Positions 51,484 to 60,779 of a DNA stretch of 64,000 nucleotides are shown one piece after another (position 1 is the stretch's first letter; the number at the start of each line of letters is the position of its first letter). The stretch is from Streptomyces coacervatus. GTDB lineage: Bacteria > Actinomycetota > Actinomycetes > Streptomycetales > Streptomycetaceae. The notes under the pieces are model-generated. The model made no database searches, was not told the DNA's origin, and worked only from the letters and a program-made list of their open reading frames with translations. The translations under genes were made by a program, and so were the position numbers. The DNA is taken from positions 124,001 to 188,000 of the forward strand of contig NZ_JARHTP010000011.1 in the NCBI RefSeq assembly GCF_029223485.1, given 5' to 3'.

Positions 51484-53970
51484 TTACAACTTCTCCACCG
51501 GCGCGTAGCGCAACAGCAGCCGCTTCGGCTTGGCCTCGCCGAAGTCGATCGTCGCCTCGGCGTTCCCGCCCGTGCCCTTCACTGCCACGACCGTGCCGAG
51601 TCCGAACTGGTCGTGCGTGACCCGGTCGCCGACGGCCAGCGAGACCACCGGCTTGTCGGAGGCCCGGCTCGTGGCGAAGCCGGACGCGCCCGAGGCCGAG
51701 GAGCGCGAGCGGGAGGACGACAGGGAGGCCGCCACACCCGACGCCGGGCCGGAGGAGACGGGGGCCGTGGCGCCCGTCCGCTTCCAGTCGACGTGCTGCG
51801 GCGGGATCTCCTCCAGGAAGCGCGAGGGCGGGTTGTACGACGGCTGGCCCCAGGCGCTGCGCAGGGACGAGCGCGTGAGGTAGAGCCGTTCACGCGCGCG
51901 CGTGATGCCCACGTACGCGAGGCGCCGCTCCTCCTCCAGCTCCTTGGTCTGGCCGAGGGCGCGCATGTGCGGGAACACGCCGTCCTCCATGCCCGTCAGG
52001 AACACGACCGGGAACTCCAGGCCCTTGGCGGTGTGCAGGGTCATCAGGGTGATGACTCCGGAGCCGTCCTCGTCCTCGTCCGGGATCTGGTCGGAGTCGG
52101 CGACGAGCGCGACCCGCTCCAGGAAGGCGGCGAGCCCGGCGGACTCCTCGCCCTCGCCCGTCTCCTGCTCGAACTCCAGGGCCACGGCGGCGAGTTCCTG
52201 GAGGTTCTCGATGCGGGTCTCGTCCTGCGGATCGGTTGAGGCCTGCAACTCGGCGAGATAGCCGGTGCGTTCGAGGATCGCCTCCAGGACGGTCGCCGGG
52301 CCGGCGCCGGACTCGACGATCGTCCGGAGGTCCTCCATCAGTGTGTTGAACCGCTTGACGGCGTTCGTGGAGCGCGCGGCCATTCCGTACGCCTCGTCGA
52401 CGCGGCGCAGCGCCTGCGGGAAGCTGATCTTCTCGCGCTGGGCGAGGGCGTCGATCATCGCCTCCGCGCGGTCGCCGATGCCGCGCTTGGGGACGTTCAG
52501 GATGCGGCGCAGGGGCACCGAGTCCTCGGGGTTGGCCAGCACCCGCAGGTAGGCCAGGACGTCGCGGACCTCTTTGCGCTCGTAGAAGCGGACGCCGCCG
52601 ACGACCTTGTAGGGCAGGCCGACGCGGATGAAGATCTCTTCGAAGACACGGGACTGGGCGTTCGTACGGTAGAAGACGGCGACGTCTCCGGCCTTCGCCT
52701 CGCCGGAGTCCGTGAGACGGTCTATTTCGTCGGCGACGAACTGTGCCTCGTCGTGCTCCGTGTCGGCGACGTACCCGGTGATACGAGCGCCCGCGCCCGC
52801 ATTGGTCCACAGGTTCTTTGGGCGGCGGGACTCATTGCGCTCGATGACCGCGTTGGCCGCACTCAGAATCGTCTGCGTGGAGCGGTAGTTCTGCTCCAGG
52901 AGGATCGTCATGGCGTCCGGGTAGTCCTCCTCGAACTGGAGGATGTTGCGGATCGTCGCGCCCCGGAAGGCATAGATCGACTGGTCGGCGTCGCCCACGA
53001 CACAGAGCTCCGCGGGCTGGAGGTCGTGCTCGTTCGGCGGGACGTCCTCGTCGTGGGCCCCGGTGCCGACGAGCTCGCGCACGAGCGCGTACTGCGCGTG
53101 GTTGGTGTCCTGGTACTCGTCGACCAGGACGTGCCGGAAGCGGCGGCGGTAGTGTTCGGCGACGTCGGGGAAGGCGCGCAGCAGGTTGACCGTCGTCATG
53201 ATCAGGTCGTCGAAGTCGAGGGCGTTCGCCTCGCGCAGCCGCGACTGGTACATGGCGTAGGCCTGGGCGAGGGTCTTCTCGAAGCCGTCGGCGGCCTGGG
53301 CGGCGAAGTCCTCCTCGTCGATCAGCTCGTTCTTCAGGTTCGAGATCTTGGCGCTGAAGGACTTCGGCGGGTAGCGCTTGGGGTCGAGGTCCAGGTCGCG
53401 GCAGACCAGGGCCATCAGGCGCTTGCTGTCGGCGGCGTCGTAGATCGAGAACGAGGACGTGAAGCCGAGCTTCTTCGACTCCCGGCGCAGGATGCGCACG
53501 CACGCGCTGTGGAAGGTCATCACCCACATCGCGTTCGCGCGCGGGCCGACGAGCTGCTCGACGCGCTCCTTCATCTCGCCCGCGGCCTTGTTGGTGAAGG
53601 TGATCGCGAGGACCTGGCCCGGGTGCACATGCCGCTCGCCGAGGAGGTGGGCGATGCGGTGGGTGAGCACGCGGGTCTTGCCGGAGCCGGCGCCCGCCAC
53701 GATGAGCAGGGGGGTGCCGGAGTGGACGACGGCCGCGCGCTGGTTCTCGTTCAGCCCGTCCAGGAGCGCGGCCGGGTCGATCGCCGGGCGGGGGGCGCCG
53801 TCGCGGTAGTAGGCATCCCGGTCCGGTGGCACGTCGAACTTCCCGCCGAACAGATCGTCCGGAACCGGCTCCGGTCCGTGATCGTCCTCGGGCGGCGGCG
53901 GGGGTTCCTCGTCGTGCCCGCGGGGGGTCTGGAGGTTCGCCAGGAAGCTGTCGTCAAAGAGGCTGCTCAT
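51484..53970 (-). CDS. pcrA: ATP-dependent DNA helicase PcrA/UvrD
   Basis: An 828-residue superfamily 1A helicase for DNA repair and removal of RecA or stalled complexes. Motif I is GAGSGKTRVLTHRI, motif II DEYQDTN, motif III GDADQSIYAFRGA, motif IV QNYRST, and later VALMTLHTAKGLEFP-type and GITRARERLYL motifs follow. The C-terminus (residues 760-828) has the Tudor-like tail that contacts RNA polymerase (GDRVTHDQFGLGTVV). The N-terminus is an acidic Pro-rich extension. ATG 53970 is the family start. Confidence 0.97.
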   Translation of the reverse strand: MSSLFDDSFLANLQTPRGHDEEPPPPPEDDHGPEPVPDDLFGGKFDVPPDRDAYYRDGAPRPAIDPAALLDGLNENQRAAVVHSGTPLLIVAGAGSGKTRVLTHRIAHLLGERHVHPGQVLAITFTNKAAGEMKERVEQLVGPRANAMWVMTFHSACVRILRRESKKLGFTSSFSIYDAADSKRLMALVCRDLDLDPKRYPPKSFSAKISNLKNELIDEEDFAAQAADGFEKTLAQAYAMYQSRLREANALDFDDLIMTTVNLLRAFPDVAEHYRRRFRHVLVDEYQDTNHAQYALVRELVGTGAHDEDVPPNEHDLQPAELCVVGDADQSIYAFRGATIRNILQFEEDYPDAMTILLEQNYRSTQTILSAANAVIERNESRRPKNLWTNAGAGARITGYVADTEHDEAQFVADEIDRLTDSGEAKAGDVAVFYRTNAQSRVFEEIFIRVGLPYKVVGGVRFYERKEVRDVLAYLRVLANPEDSVPLRRILNVPKRGIGDRAEAMIDALAQREKISFPQALRRVDEAYGMAARSTNAVKRFNTLMEDLRTIVESGAGPATVLEAILERTGYLAELQASTDPQDETRIENLQELAAVALEFEQETGEGEESAGLAAFLERVALVADSDQIPDEDEDGSGVITLMTLHTAKGLEFPVVFLTGMEDGVFPHMRALGQTKELEEERRLAYVGITRARERLYLTRSSLRSAWGQPSYNPPSRFLEEIPPQHVDWKRTGATAPVSSGPASGVAASLSSSRSRSSASGASGFATSRASDKPVVSLAVGDRVTHDQFGLGTVVAVKGTGGNAEATIDFGEAKPKRLLLRYAPVEKL

Positions 53971-54339
53971 CGCTCTCCGAGTCTAGGGCGCCCCACTGAC
54001 AGCCCGCCGCCGCCCCGGGAACATCGCCGGATTCAGTGACCCGGAGGCCCTCCGGGACCGCGCCATCACGGTCCGTGATCGATCGCGGATACCCAACCCT
54101 CTTGGTCGCCGACTGGAAGTTAGCGGCTGGAAGCGGGCAGACATCGCCACTCCGGCCAGAATGCGCACAAGACGGTGCAGATCACTCCGGATTGGCTGCC
54201 GCGCGCGACACTCTGACCAAAGGTCACGAAAATGTATCGGGCATATCGAACATCAACCTTCACAGAGGCCACACGAGTTGGCTACCGTTCCGAACAGGCC
54301 GTACGACCCCCACCGGCGAACGTCGCCGGGCCGCACGGC

Positions 54340-54505
54340 CTCCGCCGAGTCCGAAGCGCCGCCGCGCATCCGGAGCCGGGGACCCACACCGACCTTGGGG
54401 TGAATCGGTCCGACTCCCCTTCGGGGAACGGACCGTAGGGCAACCCTTCCGAAGCACCCGCCCGAACCCGACAGCTAACTCGGTAGGCGGAGTATGGAAG
54501 GAGTC
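54340..54505 (+). ncRNA. ydaO-type cyclic di-AMP riboswitch
   Basis: Conserved stretches of this aptamer occur in order: CCGGAGCCGGGGACCC (from 54371), CTTGGGGTGAATCGG (54394-54408), GTAGGGCAACCCTTCCGA (54435-54452) and CGAACCCGACAGCTAACTCG (from 54463), followed by GTAGGCG and GGAAGGAG. It lies in the 542-base leader before an NlpC/P60 gene, as in other Streptomyces, where the ligand switches wall-hydrolase genes off. Exact ends are approximate. The rest of the leader (53971-54340) must hold the promoters of pcrA and of this transcript. Confidence 0.88.
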
Positions 54506-54512
54506 GCCTCCC

Positions 54513-55676
54513 TTGGCGTCGCACCGCAAGTCGCGCCCCGCGGGTACGCGCGTAGCAGGCATACGCACCCCCGCACTCGCCACGGCCGCCCTCACCTCGG
54601 TGGCCCTGCTGTCCCAGTCGGCGAACGCCGCCCCCGCCGCCGACGGCAAGCCCAGCCTCGAAGAAGTCGAGAAGAAGGTCGACGACCTCTACCGCCAGGC
54701 GGAGTCGGCCACCGAGAAGTACAACGCGGCCAAAGAGAAGACCACGAAGCAGCGCAAGAACGTCGACACCCTCCTCGACGACGTCGCCAAGCGCACTCAG
54801 AAGCTCAACGAAGAGCGGGAGCAGCTCGGCTCCTTCGCCGCGGCCCAGTACCGGACCGGCGCCGCCGCACCCGACACTGCGACCTTCCTGCTCGCCGACT
54901 CCCCGCAGGACTACTTCGACCAGACGCAGCTGATGGGGCGGCTGACGTCCCGTCAGAAGAGCGCGGTCGACGACTACTTCACCGAGCAGTCCGCGACGAT
55001 GAAGAAGCGTCAGGAGGCCTCCAAGAGCCTCGAGACGCTCACCGAGACGCAGAGCAGCCTGCAGACCGCCAAGTCCACGGTGCAGACCAAGCTCTCCGAC
55101 GCGCGTGAGCTGCTGTCGAAGCTGACCGCCGAGGAGAAGGCGCGGCTCGCGGCGATCCAGAAGAAGCAGGAGGAGGCGGCCGCCCAGAAGGCCGCGGAGC
55201 TGGCGAAGCAGCAGGCGGCGGCAGAGAAGGCCAAGGAGGAGGCCGCGGCCCAGCAGGACCAGAGCTCCAGCTCCTCCTCGGACTCGGGATCCACCTCCGC
55301 CGGCGACTCCTCGTACGCCGCCAAGGCCGAGAAGGCGCTCGCCTTCGCCCGTGCGCAGATCGGCAAGCCGTACGTCTGGGGCGCCACCGGCCCCGGCTCC
55401 TACGACTGCTCCGGCCTCACCCAGGCCGCCTGGAAGGCCGCGGGCGTCTCCCTCCCGCGCACCACCTACGACCAGGTGAACTCCGGCACCACGGTCTCCC
55501 TCACCGACGCCCAGCCCGGCGACCTGATCTTCTTCTACGACGACATCAGCCACGTCGGCATCTACATCGGCAACGGCATGATGATCCACGCCCCGAAGCC
55601 CGGCGCATACGTCCGCGAGGAGTCGGTCTACTACGGCGGCGAGTCGATCATCCACAGCGTGGTCCGGCCGGCCTGA
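54513..55676 (+). CDS. NlpC/P60-family cell-wall hydrolase under riboswitch control
   Basis: A 387-residue secreted enzyme. The signal peptide ends near residue 42 (SQSANAAPA). Residues 45-240 form a long coiled coil with Lys/Glu/Ala repeats, then a Ser-rich linker, then the NlpC/P60 domain (about 265-385) with catalytic Cys in YDCSGLTQAA, His in ISHVGIYIGNG, and a second His in MMIHAPK. It would cut peptidoglycan stem peptides (RipA/RPF-associated type). TTG 54513 is preferred (peptide LASHRKSRP), with GGAGTCG upstream; the paralogue at 57650 starts the same way with VAAHRKPSR. Confidence 0.93.
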   Translation: MASHRKSRPAGTRVAGIRTPALATAALTSVALLSQSANAAPAADGKPSLEEVEKKVDDLYRQAESATEKYNAAKEKTTKQRKNVDTLLDDVAKRTQKLNEEREQLGSFAAAQYRTGAAAPDTATFLLADSPQDYFDQTQLMGRLTSRQKSAVDDYFTEQSATMKKRQEASKSLETLTETQSSLQTAKSTVQTKLSDARELLSKLTAEEKARLAAIQKKQEEAAAQKAAELAKQQAAAEKAKEEAAAQQDQSSSSSSDSGSTSAGDSSYAAKAEKALAFARAQIGKPYVWGATGPGSYDCSGLTQAAWKAAGVSLPRTTYDQVNSGTTVSLTDAQPGDLIFFYDDISHVGIYIGNGMMIHAPKPGAYVREESVYYGGESIIHSVVRPA

Positions 55677-55692
55677 GGCCCTGGGGAGCAGT

Positions 55693-55734
55693 GCACGCGC
55701 GCGTGCAGCCCGTTTGTGATGCACGCGCGCGTGC
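55693..55734. terminator. Twin GCACGCGCGCGTGC palindromes after the NlpC gene
   Basis: The 14-base palindrome GCACGCGCGCGTGC occurs at 55693-55706 and again at 55721-55734. The two can pair with each other as a 14-base stem around a 14-base loop, 17 bases after the NlpC stop. This is a likely terminator, though regulator binding is also possible. Confidence 0.65.
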
Positions 55735-55902
55735 GGGCCGGTTTGCAGGGCCTCTGCAGAGGGCGCCTTCCTGAGTCACCGGCGTGCTGCTCCCGCCTCG
55801 CGCGCCCACCCCGACCCCTGCGCCCGCGCGTAATTCGCCATTCGCCGTACCCGCGCGCGTGCCCCACCCTCAACCCGCGTCGCGCTCCTTAGCATCGGCC
55901 CC

Positions 55903-56877
55903 ATGTCCGGACCGACCTCCCTCCGCGCCTGGTGGGCGCAGCGTTCGCCGGCGGCCGGGGCCGCCGTGATGGCGACCAGCATTCTGTCGGTCGGGCTGCA
56001 TCTGACGGGGCACGCAGTGCTGTCGCGGGTCTTCCTGGTCCTGGCCTGTGTCGCCTGGGTGGGGCTGGCGGCGGACTTCGGCGTCCGGCTGATGCGGGAG
56101 CGGGAGAGGTGGCGGGCGGAGGCGGGGACGCCGGGGGCACTCACCGCCGTCGCGGCGACCGCCGTGCTCGGAACCCGGTTCTCCGCCCTCGGACGGCAGA
56201 CCCTCGCCGAGGCCCTGCTCGCACTGGCGGCCGTGCTGTGGCCGGGGCTGCTGTTCGCAGCCGTGCGGCGCTGGCGGCGTCATATGCCGGGCGCGGTCTT
56301 CCTGTGCTGTGTGGCCACGCAGGGGCTCGCGGTGCTCGGCGCCACGCTCGCCGGTGCCGAGGCGACGGCTTGGCTCGCGCATGCGGCGCTCGTGCTGTTC
56401 TGGCTCGGGCTCGTTCTCTACGGCTGCGCGCTGCCCCTCTTCGACCTGCGGCAGGTGATGGAGGGACGCGGGGACCACTGGGTGGCGGGCGGCGCGCTCG
56501 CCATCTCGGCGCTGGCCGGATCGAAGCTCGTCGCCGCGGACAGCGCGCGCCTGTACCTGTGGAACGACGACGACCGCGGTGTCCTGCGCACGGTCACCGT
56601 CGCACTGCTCGTGCTCGGCCTGGCCTGGTACGCCGTACTGCTCGTCGCCGAGGCGGTCCGGCCGCGACCGCGCTACGACGTGCGCCGCTGGGCGACCGTG
56701 TTCCCGATGGGGATGACGGCGGCGGCCGTGCTGTCCGTCGCCGCCGCCCTGGATGTCTCGTGGCTCAAGGGGCCCGGGCGGGTGCTGCTGTGGATCGCGG
56801 TGGCGGCGTGGGTGGCCGTCGCCGCGGGGGCCGTCGCCGCGGCCCGAGCCGGCATCAGGTCCACAGCACCGCGATGA
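55903..56877 (+). CDS. TDT/SLAC1-like membrane transporter
   Basis: A 324-residue protein with nine or ten hydrophobic segments. The segment WATVFPMGMTAAAVLS near residue 267 matches the characteristic Trp-(Gly/Ala)-Thr-Val-Phe-Pro-(Leu/Met)-Gly-Met motif of the TDT (tellurite-resistance/dicarboxylate) and SLAC1 family. The substrate (dicarboxylate, malate, anion) is not readable. No clear ribosome site precedes ATG 55903. It overlaps the convergent 117-residue gene by 23 bases. Confidence 0.8.
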   Translation: MSGPTSLRAWWAQRSPAAGAAVMATSILSVGLHLTGHAVLSRVFLVLACVAWVGLAADFGVRLMRERERWRAEAGTPGALTAVAATAVLGTRFSALGRQTLAEALLALAAVLWPGLLFAAVRRWRRHMPGAVFLCCVATQGLAVLGATLAGAEATAWLAHAALVLFWLGLVLYGCALPLFDLRQVMEGRGDHWVAGGALAISALAGSKLVAADSARLYLWNDDDRGVLRTVTVALLVLGLAWYAVLLVAEAVRPRPRYDVRRWATVFPMGMTAAAVLSVAAALDVSWLKGPGRVLLWIAVAAWVAVAAGAVAAARAGIRSTAPR

Positions 56878-57208
56878 AGATGTTCGCCGTGGTGAGCAGG
56901 CCCACCAGCCCGAACAGGCTCTTGTCGATCTTCTCGTCGTCCCGCTTCACATAGACCAGGCCGAGGATCACGATCAGCAGGGCCAGCTTCACGCCGATCT
57001 TGATGTTGTTGACGTGATGGTCGTCGGCCTGGTTGAGGCCGACCAGGATCGCGCCGGTGACCAGCATCGTCAGCGCGCCGTGCAGCATCCCCGGGACGAA
57101 GCGGGCGTCGCCGCGGCCCATCGCCTTCATCTGGGTGAGGAAGCCGCCGAGGAGCGCGGCGATGCCGATGATGTGCAGGCCGACGAAGAGATGGATGAGT
57201 ACGTCCAT
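56855..57208 (-). CDS. Small four-helix membrane protein, 117 residues
   Basis: Four hydrophobic segments span the protein: VLIHLFVGLHIIGIAALLGG, MLHGALTMLVTGAILVG, IKIGVKLALLIVILGLVYV and LVGLLTTANIFIAVLW. Conserved-looking His (HIIGIAALLGG, MLHGALT) may bind a cofactor. It resembles small integral membrane proteins of actinobacteria without known function. ATG 57208 has no strong ribosome site. Its 3' end overlaps the TDT gene on the other strand, so the two genes are convergent. Confidence 0.8.
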   Translation of the reverse strand: MDVLIHLFVGLHIIGIAALLGGFLTQMKAMGRGDARFVPGMLHGALTMLVTGAILVGLNQADDHHVNNIKIGVKLALLIVILGLVYVKRDDEKIDKSLFGLVGLLTTANIFIAVLWT

Positions 57209-57270
57209 GAGGCGGGAGCTTAGACAGGGGCGCCCGGGGCACCGGACACCGCCCCGTCCTTCATGGACGG

Positions 57271-57313
57271 ATCCTGATAGGTGAATCCTGATAGATGGAT
57301 CCTGCATATATGC
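57271..57313 (-). repeat. Three direct repeats with 14-base period and an adjacent AT palindrome; rest of the 441-base gap
   Basis: ATCCTGATAG starts at 57271 and 57285 and ATCCTGCATA at 57299, exactly 14 bases apart. The third runs into the palindrome GCATATATGC (57304-57313). The array lies 63-105 bases upstream of the small membrane protein gene. It may be a binding array for a regulator of that gene. The remaining part of the 57209-57649 gap, leading to the second NlpC gene, has no riboswitch or other element I recognise. Confidence 0.6.
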
Positions 57314-57649
57314 GGTCCATAGCAGTCCGTCCCCCACGCATGTCCCGGAACCGCCACATCGGTCAGCGCGCTGCGTGAAGTCGACGGCGCGAGTCCTGGA
57401 TCACGGCCGTATACGGTCACTCGGCGATCCGCCGGGGGCACTTCCGCACATCGCGTTACCGAGCCGACACAGTCAGGTTTAGCGTCCTCCACCAGGTGAC
57501 CGGCTCCCCACCGCCGCCCGGGCCAGGGGCGGCAGTCGGCCACCACCGCCGAGAAGGTCCGGCGGCGGCCCGCTCCCCCTGTGCGGGCCGCCGCCGGACG
57601 CGTAAGTCGCCCCGGAACGGGCGGTCGTACGAAAGGACGTGCAGTCCAG

Positions 57650-58711
57650 GTGGCAGCGCACCGCAAGCCCAGTCGGCGCTCGCTCAGCGGCAGTTCGGCC
57701 CGGACCGCCTTCACGATCGCCGTGGCGGGCGCGGCGACCGCGACGGGCTTCGACGGGACCGGGCACGCCGCGCCGGATCTGACGCCGGCGCAGGTCAAGG
57801 CGGAGGTGGACAAGCTGTACCAGGAGGCGGAGGTCGCCACCCAGAAGTACGACGGGGCGAAGGAGCAGGCGGACGCCGCCGAGCAACGTCTGTCGACGCT
57901 GCGGGACGAGGCGGCGCGCAAGACGGACAGCCTCAACTCGGCGCGGGACGCGCTGGGTTCGATGGCCGCGGCGCAGTACCGCGACGGCGGCCTCGACCCG
58001 GCGCTGCAACTCGCACTGTCGGACGACCCCGACCGCTATCTCGAGGGCGCCGAGTTCGTCGACCGGGCGGACACCCGGCAGGCGGCGGCCGTCGCGGGCG
58101 TACGGGAACAGCTGCGGGAGATCGAGCAGCTGCGCGGGGCCGCACGCATCGAGCTGGCCGGGCTCAGGTCGCGGCAGGCGGAGCTGAAGCGGGACAAGAA
58201 GACGATCACCGGAAAGCTGGATGCGGCACGCCTGCTGGCGTCCCGGCTGTCGGCCGCGGAGCGCGCCCGGCTCGGGGACGGCACCGGCCGCGCCGCACGG
58301 TCCGCCACGGGCGGCCGGGACGGCCTCGCGCCCCTCGGATCCGCGACCGCCGAGGCGCCCGGCTCCCGCGCCGCGGCGGCCCTCTCGTACGCGTACTCCA
58401 AGCTGGGCAGCCCCTATGTGTGGGGCGCGACCGGCCCGGAGGCCTTCGACTGCTCGGGCCTCGTCCAGGCCGCCTACCGCTCCGCGGGCATCTCCCTGCC
58501 CCGCACGACCTACGCCCAGATCGACGCCGGCCGGCGCGTCTCCCGCTCCGAACTGGCCCCGGGCGACCTCGTGTTCTTCTACTCCGGCATCAGCCACGTC
58601 GGCATCTACGTCGGCAACGGCATGATGATCCACGCCCCGAATCCGTCGGAGCCCGTGAAGATCGCGCCGATCGACGAGATGCCGTTCGCGGGGGCCACGC
58701 GGGTGGAGTGA
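57650..58711 (+). CDS. Second NlpC/P60-family cell-wall hydrolase
   Basis: A 353-residue paralogue of the enzyme at 54513. The signal region ends near residue 44 (TGFDGTGHAAPD). A coiled coil (residues 45-200) is followed by the NlpC/P60 domain (about 235-350) with catalytic Cys in FDCSGLVQAA and His in ISHVGIYVGNG. GTG 57650 gives VAAHRKPSRR, parallel to the other copy, with AAAGGA 12 bases upstream. It lacks the c-di-AMP leader of its paralogue. It converges on the response regulator gene with 17 bases between. Confidence 0.92.
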   Translation: MAAHRKPSRRSLSGSSARTAFTIAVAGAATATGFDGTGHAAPDLTPAQVKAEVDKLYQEAEVATQKYDGAKEQADAAEQRLSTLRDEAARKTDSLNSARDALGSMAAAQYRDGGLDPALQLALSDDPDRYLEGAEFVDRADTRQAAAVAGVREQLREIEQLRGAARIELAGLRSRQAELKRDKKTITGKLDAARLLASRLSAAERARLGDGTGRAARSATGGRDGLAPLGSATAEAPGSRAAAALSYAYSKLGSPYVWGATGPEAFDCSGLVQAAYRSAGISLPRTTYAQIDAGRRVSRSELAPGDLVFFYSGISHVGIYVGNGMMIHAPNPSEPVKIAPIDEMPFAGATRVE

Positions 58712-58728
58712 GCTTCGGGCAGGGGCTC

Positions 58729-59454
58729 TCAGACCAGCCGCCGCGCCGTCGCCCACCGCGTCAGCTCGTGCCGGTTCGACAGCTGAAGCTTCCGCAGCAC
58801 CGCCGAGACATGGGACTCGACCGTCTTCACCGAGATGAACAGCTGCTTGGCGATCTCCTTGTACGCATACCCCCGGGCGATCAGCCGCAGCACCTCGCGC
58901 TCGCGCTGGGTGAGGCGGTCGAGGTCCTCGTCGACCGGCGGGGCGTCGGTGGAGGCGAAGGCGTCGAGGACGAAGCCGGCCAGCCGCGGGGAGAAGACGG
59001 CGTCGCCCTCCTGTACGCGGAAGATGGAGTTGACGAGGTCCGTGCCGGTGATCGTCTTGGTGACATAGCCGCGCGCGCCGCCCCGGATCACACCGATCAC
59101 ATCCTCCGCCGCGTCCGACACGGACAGCGCGAGGAAGCGGACGGGCTGCTCGGCATCGGACATCAACGCGGCGCAGCGGCGCAGGACTTCGACCCCGCCG
59201 CCGCCCGGCAGGTGGACGTCGAGGAGGACCACCTCGGGGCGGGTCGCGGTGATGACCGTGACCGCCTGGTCCACGTCCGCGGCCTCGCCGACGACTTCGA
59301 CGCCGGTCTGCTCGGTCTGGCCGATCTCGGCCTGTACGCCCGTACGGAACATGCGGTGGTCGTCGACGAGGACCACGCGCACATGCCGCTCGCCCGCGCC
59401 GCCACCGGCCGTCGGCTCCACAGGCTCCGCGTTCGCCTCGGTCGGGTCGCTCAT
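58729..59454 (-). CDS. LuxR-family response regulator
   Basis: A 241-residue regulator. The receiver domain (residues 24-145) has the acidic pair VVLVDDHRMF, phosphoacceptor Asp in VVLLDVHLPG and Lys in YVTKTI. The C-terminal LuxR helix-turn-helix is LTQREREVLRLIARGYAYKEIAKQL and VKTVESHVSAVLRKL. It starts with ATG overlapping the TGA of the kinase gene (TGATG), so the two form a coupled pair. It probably regulates the divergent PspC operon (inference). Confidence 0.95.
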   Translation of the reverse strand: MSDPTEANAEPVEPTAGGGAGERHVRVVLVDDHRMFRTGVQAEIGQTEQTGVEVVGEAADVDQAVTVITATRPEVVLLDVHLPGGGGVEVLRRCAALMSDAEQPVRFLALSVSDAAEDVIGVIRGGARGYVTKTITGTDLVNSIFRVQEGDAVFSPRLAGFVLDAFASTDAPPVDEDLDRLTQREREVLRLIARGYAYKEIAKQLFISVKTVESHVSAVLRKLQLSNRHELTRWATARRLV

Positions 59455-60779
59455 CACGTCTTCTCCGCCCTCTCCATCTCCAACTCGACCTCCGTGCCGC
59501 CGTCCGGTACCGCACGTAGCCGCGCCGTACCGCCGTGTCGCTCCATGCGGCCGATGATCGATTCTCTGACGCCCATGCGGTCGGCGGGTATCGAGTCCAG
59601 GTCGAAGCCGGGACCGCGGTCCCGGACCGACACGAAGACCGTCTTTCCCTCGACTTCGGCGTAGACCTGTACGGCGCCGCCCTCGCCACCGTACTTGGCG
59701 GCGTTCACCATCGCCTCGCGCGCGGCCTGCATCTGGGCGCCGACTCTTTCGTCGAGCGGGCAGTCGCCGACGATGACGACCTCTATGGGGACGCCGTGCT
59801 TGTCCTCCACCTCCGCGGCGTTGCGCCGCACCGCGTCGGCGAGTGTGGTGGGTTCGTCGGCCTCGTCCTTGCCGGTGCCCTCCGGTTTGTAGAGCCAGGT
59901 GCGCAGGTCGCGCTCCTGGGCGCGGGCGAGGCGGCGCACCTCGTTCGCGTTCTCCGCGTTGCGCTGGATCAGGGTCAGGGTGTGCAGCACGGAGTCGTGG
60001 ACATGGGCGGCGACCTCGGCGCGCTCCTGCGCACGGATGCGCATCAGGCGCTCCTCGGAGAGGTCCTGGGTCATACGGACGAGGTACGGCCCCGCGAGGA
60101 GCGTTATCCCGACGAGGACCGCGAGGGCCGCCTGCAGGACCGAGCCGAGGTGGGCGGCGGAGCCCTGGAGCACGAAGATGCCGGAGACACCGGCGGTGAC
60201 GAGGAGGACACCGCCTGCCGCGCGCAGCAGCGTGAGCGTGCGCCGGCGGCTGCCGACCTCGACCCAGCGGGCCCGGCGGGCGTTGTCCGCCTGGCGCCAG
60301 ACGAGGGCGACGCCCGCACCGACGAGGACCGTGGGCCAGAGGTAGGCCTTGGCTCCGCCGCCCACGTTCACATTGCCCACGAAGACCATGGCCACCACGA
60401 CCATGAGGAGCAGGGCGACGATCTGGCCCTTGTCCGGCTTGCGGGCGACCAGTCTGCGGCGGCCGTCGGGCGAGGTCTCGGTGCTGACCAGAGAAGGGGG
60501 TTTCTGGCCGCCGACGCCGCCGACGCCGAGCGGCACGAAGAACCAGAACGCGGCATACAGCAGCGCGCCGAGGCCGTCCGCCATGAACAGGCCGACGAAC
60601 ACCAGCCGCACCCAGATGACCGGCAGCCCGAGATGCCCGGCGAGCCCCCGCGCCACACCACCGAGCCAGCGTCCGTCGCTGCTGCGGTAGAGCTTGCGCG
60701 GCGGCCGCGGTTCGACGAGTGGCGCTGCAGCGGCTTCCGGCATGGCATCGATACTCACACGGGCGGAGGACGGGGGCAT
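59454..60779 (-). CDS. Sensor histidine kinase with N-terminal PspC domain
   Basis: A 441-residue kinase. Residues 30-90 are a PspC domain (KLYRSSDGRWLGGVARGLAG), then several membrane helices (about 115-220), a HisKA_3 phosphoacceptor region (VAAHVHDSVLHTL) and an HATPase domain (EAMVNAAKYG, DRGPGFDLDS, GRMERHGGTA). Psp/Lia-type systems sense envelope stress. The start is uncertain: ATG 60779, GTG 60758 or ATG 60743; the first has GGGGG upstream. It is divergent from a second PspC gene. Confidence 0.92.
   Translation of the reverse strand: MPPSSARVSIDAMPEAAAAPLVEPRPPRKLYRSSDGRWLGGVARGLAGHLGLPVIWVRLVFVGLFMADGLGALLYAAFWFFVPLGVGGVGGQKPPSLVSTETSPDGRRRLVARKPDKGQIVALLLMVVVAMVFVGNVNVGGGAKAYLWPTVLVGAGVALVWRQADNARRARWVEVGSRRRTLTLLRAAGGVLLVTAGVSGIFVLQGSAAHLGSVLQAALAVLVGITLLAGPYLVRMTQDLSEERLMRIRAQERAEVAAHVHDSVLHTLTLIQRNAENANEVRRLARAQERDLRTWLYKPEGTGKDEADEPTTLADAVRRNAAEVEDKHGVPIEVVIVGDCPLDERVGAQMQAAREAMVNAAKYGGEGGAVQVYAEVEGKTVFVSVRDRGPGFDLDSIPADRMGVRESIIGRMERHGGTARLRAVPDGGTEVELEMERAEKT

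Noticed and set aside
57209-57649. Possible riboswitch before the second NlpC gene
   Set aside because: None of the conserved aptamer blocks are present; only short direct repeats are seen.
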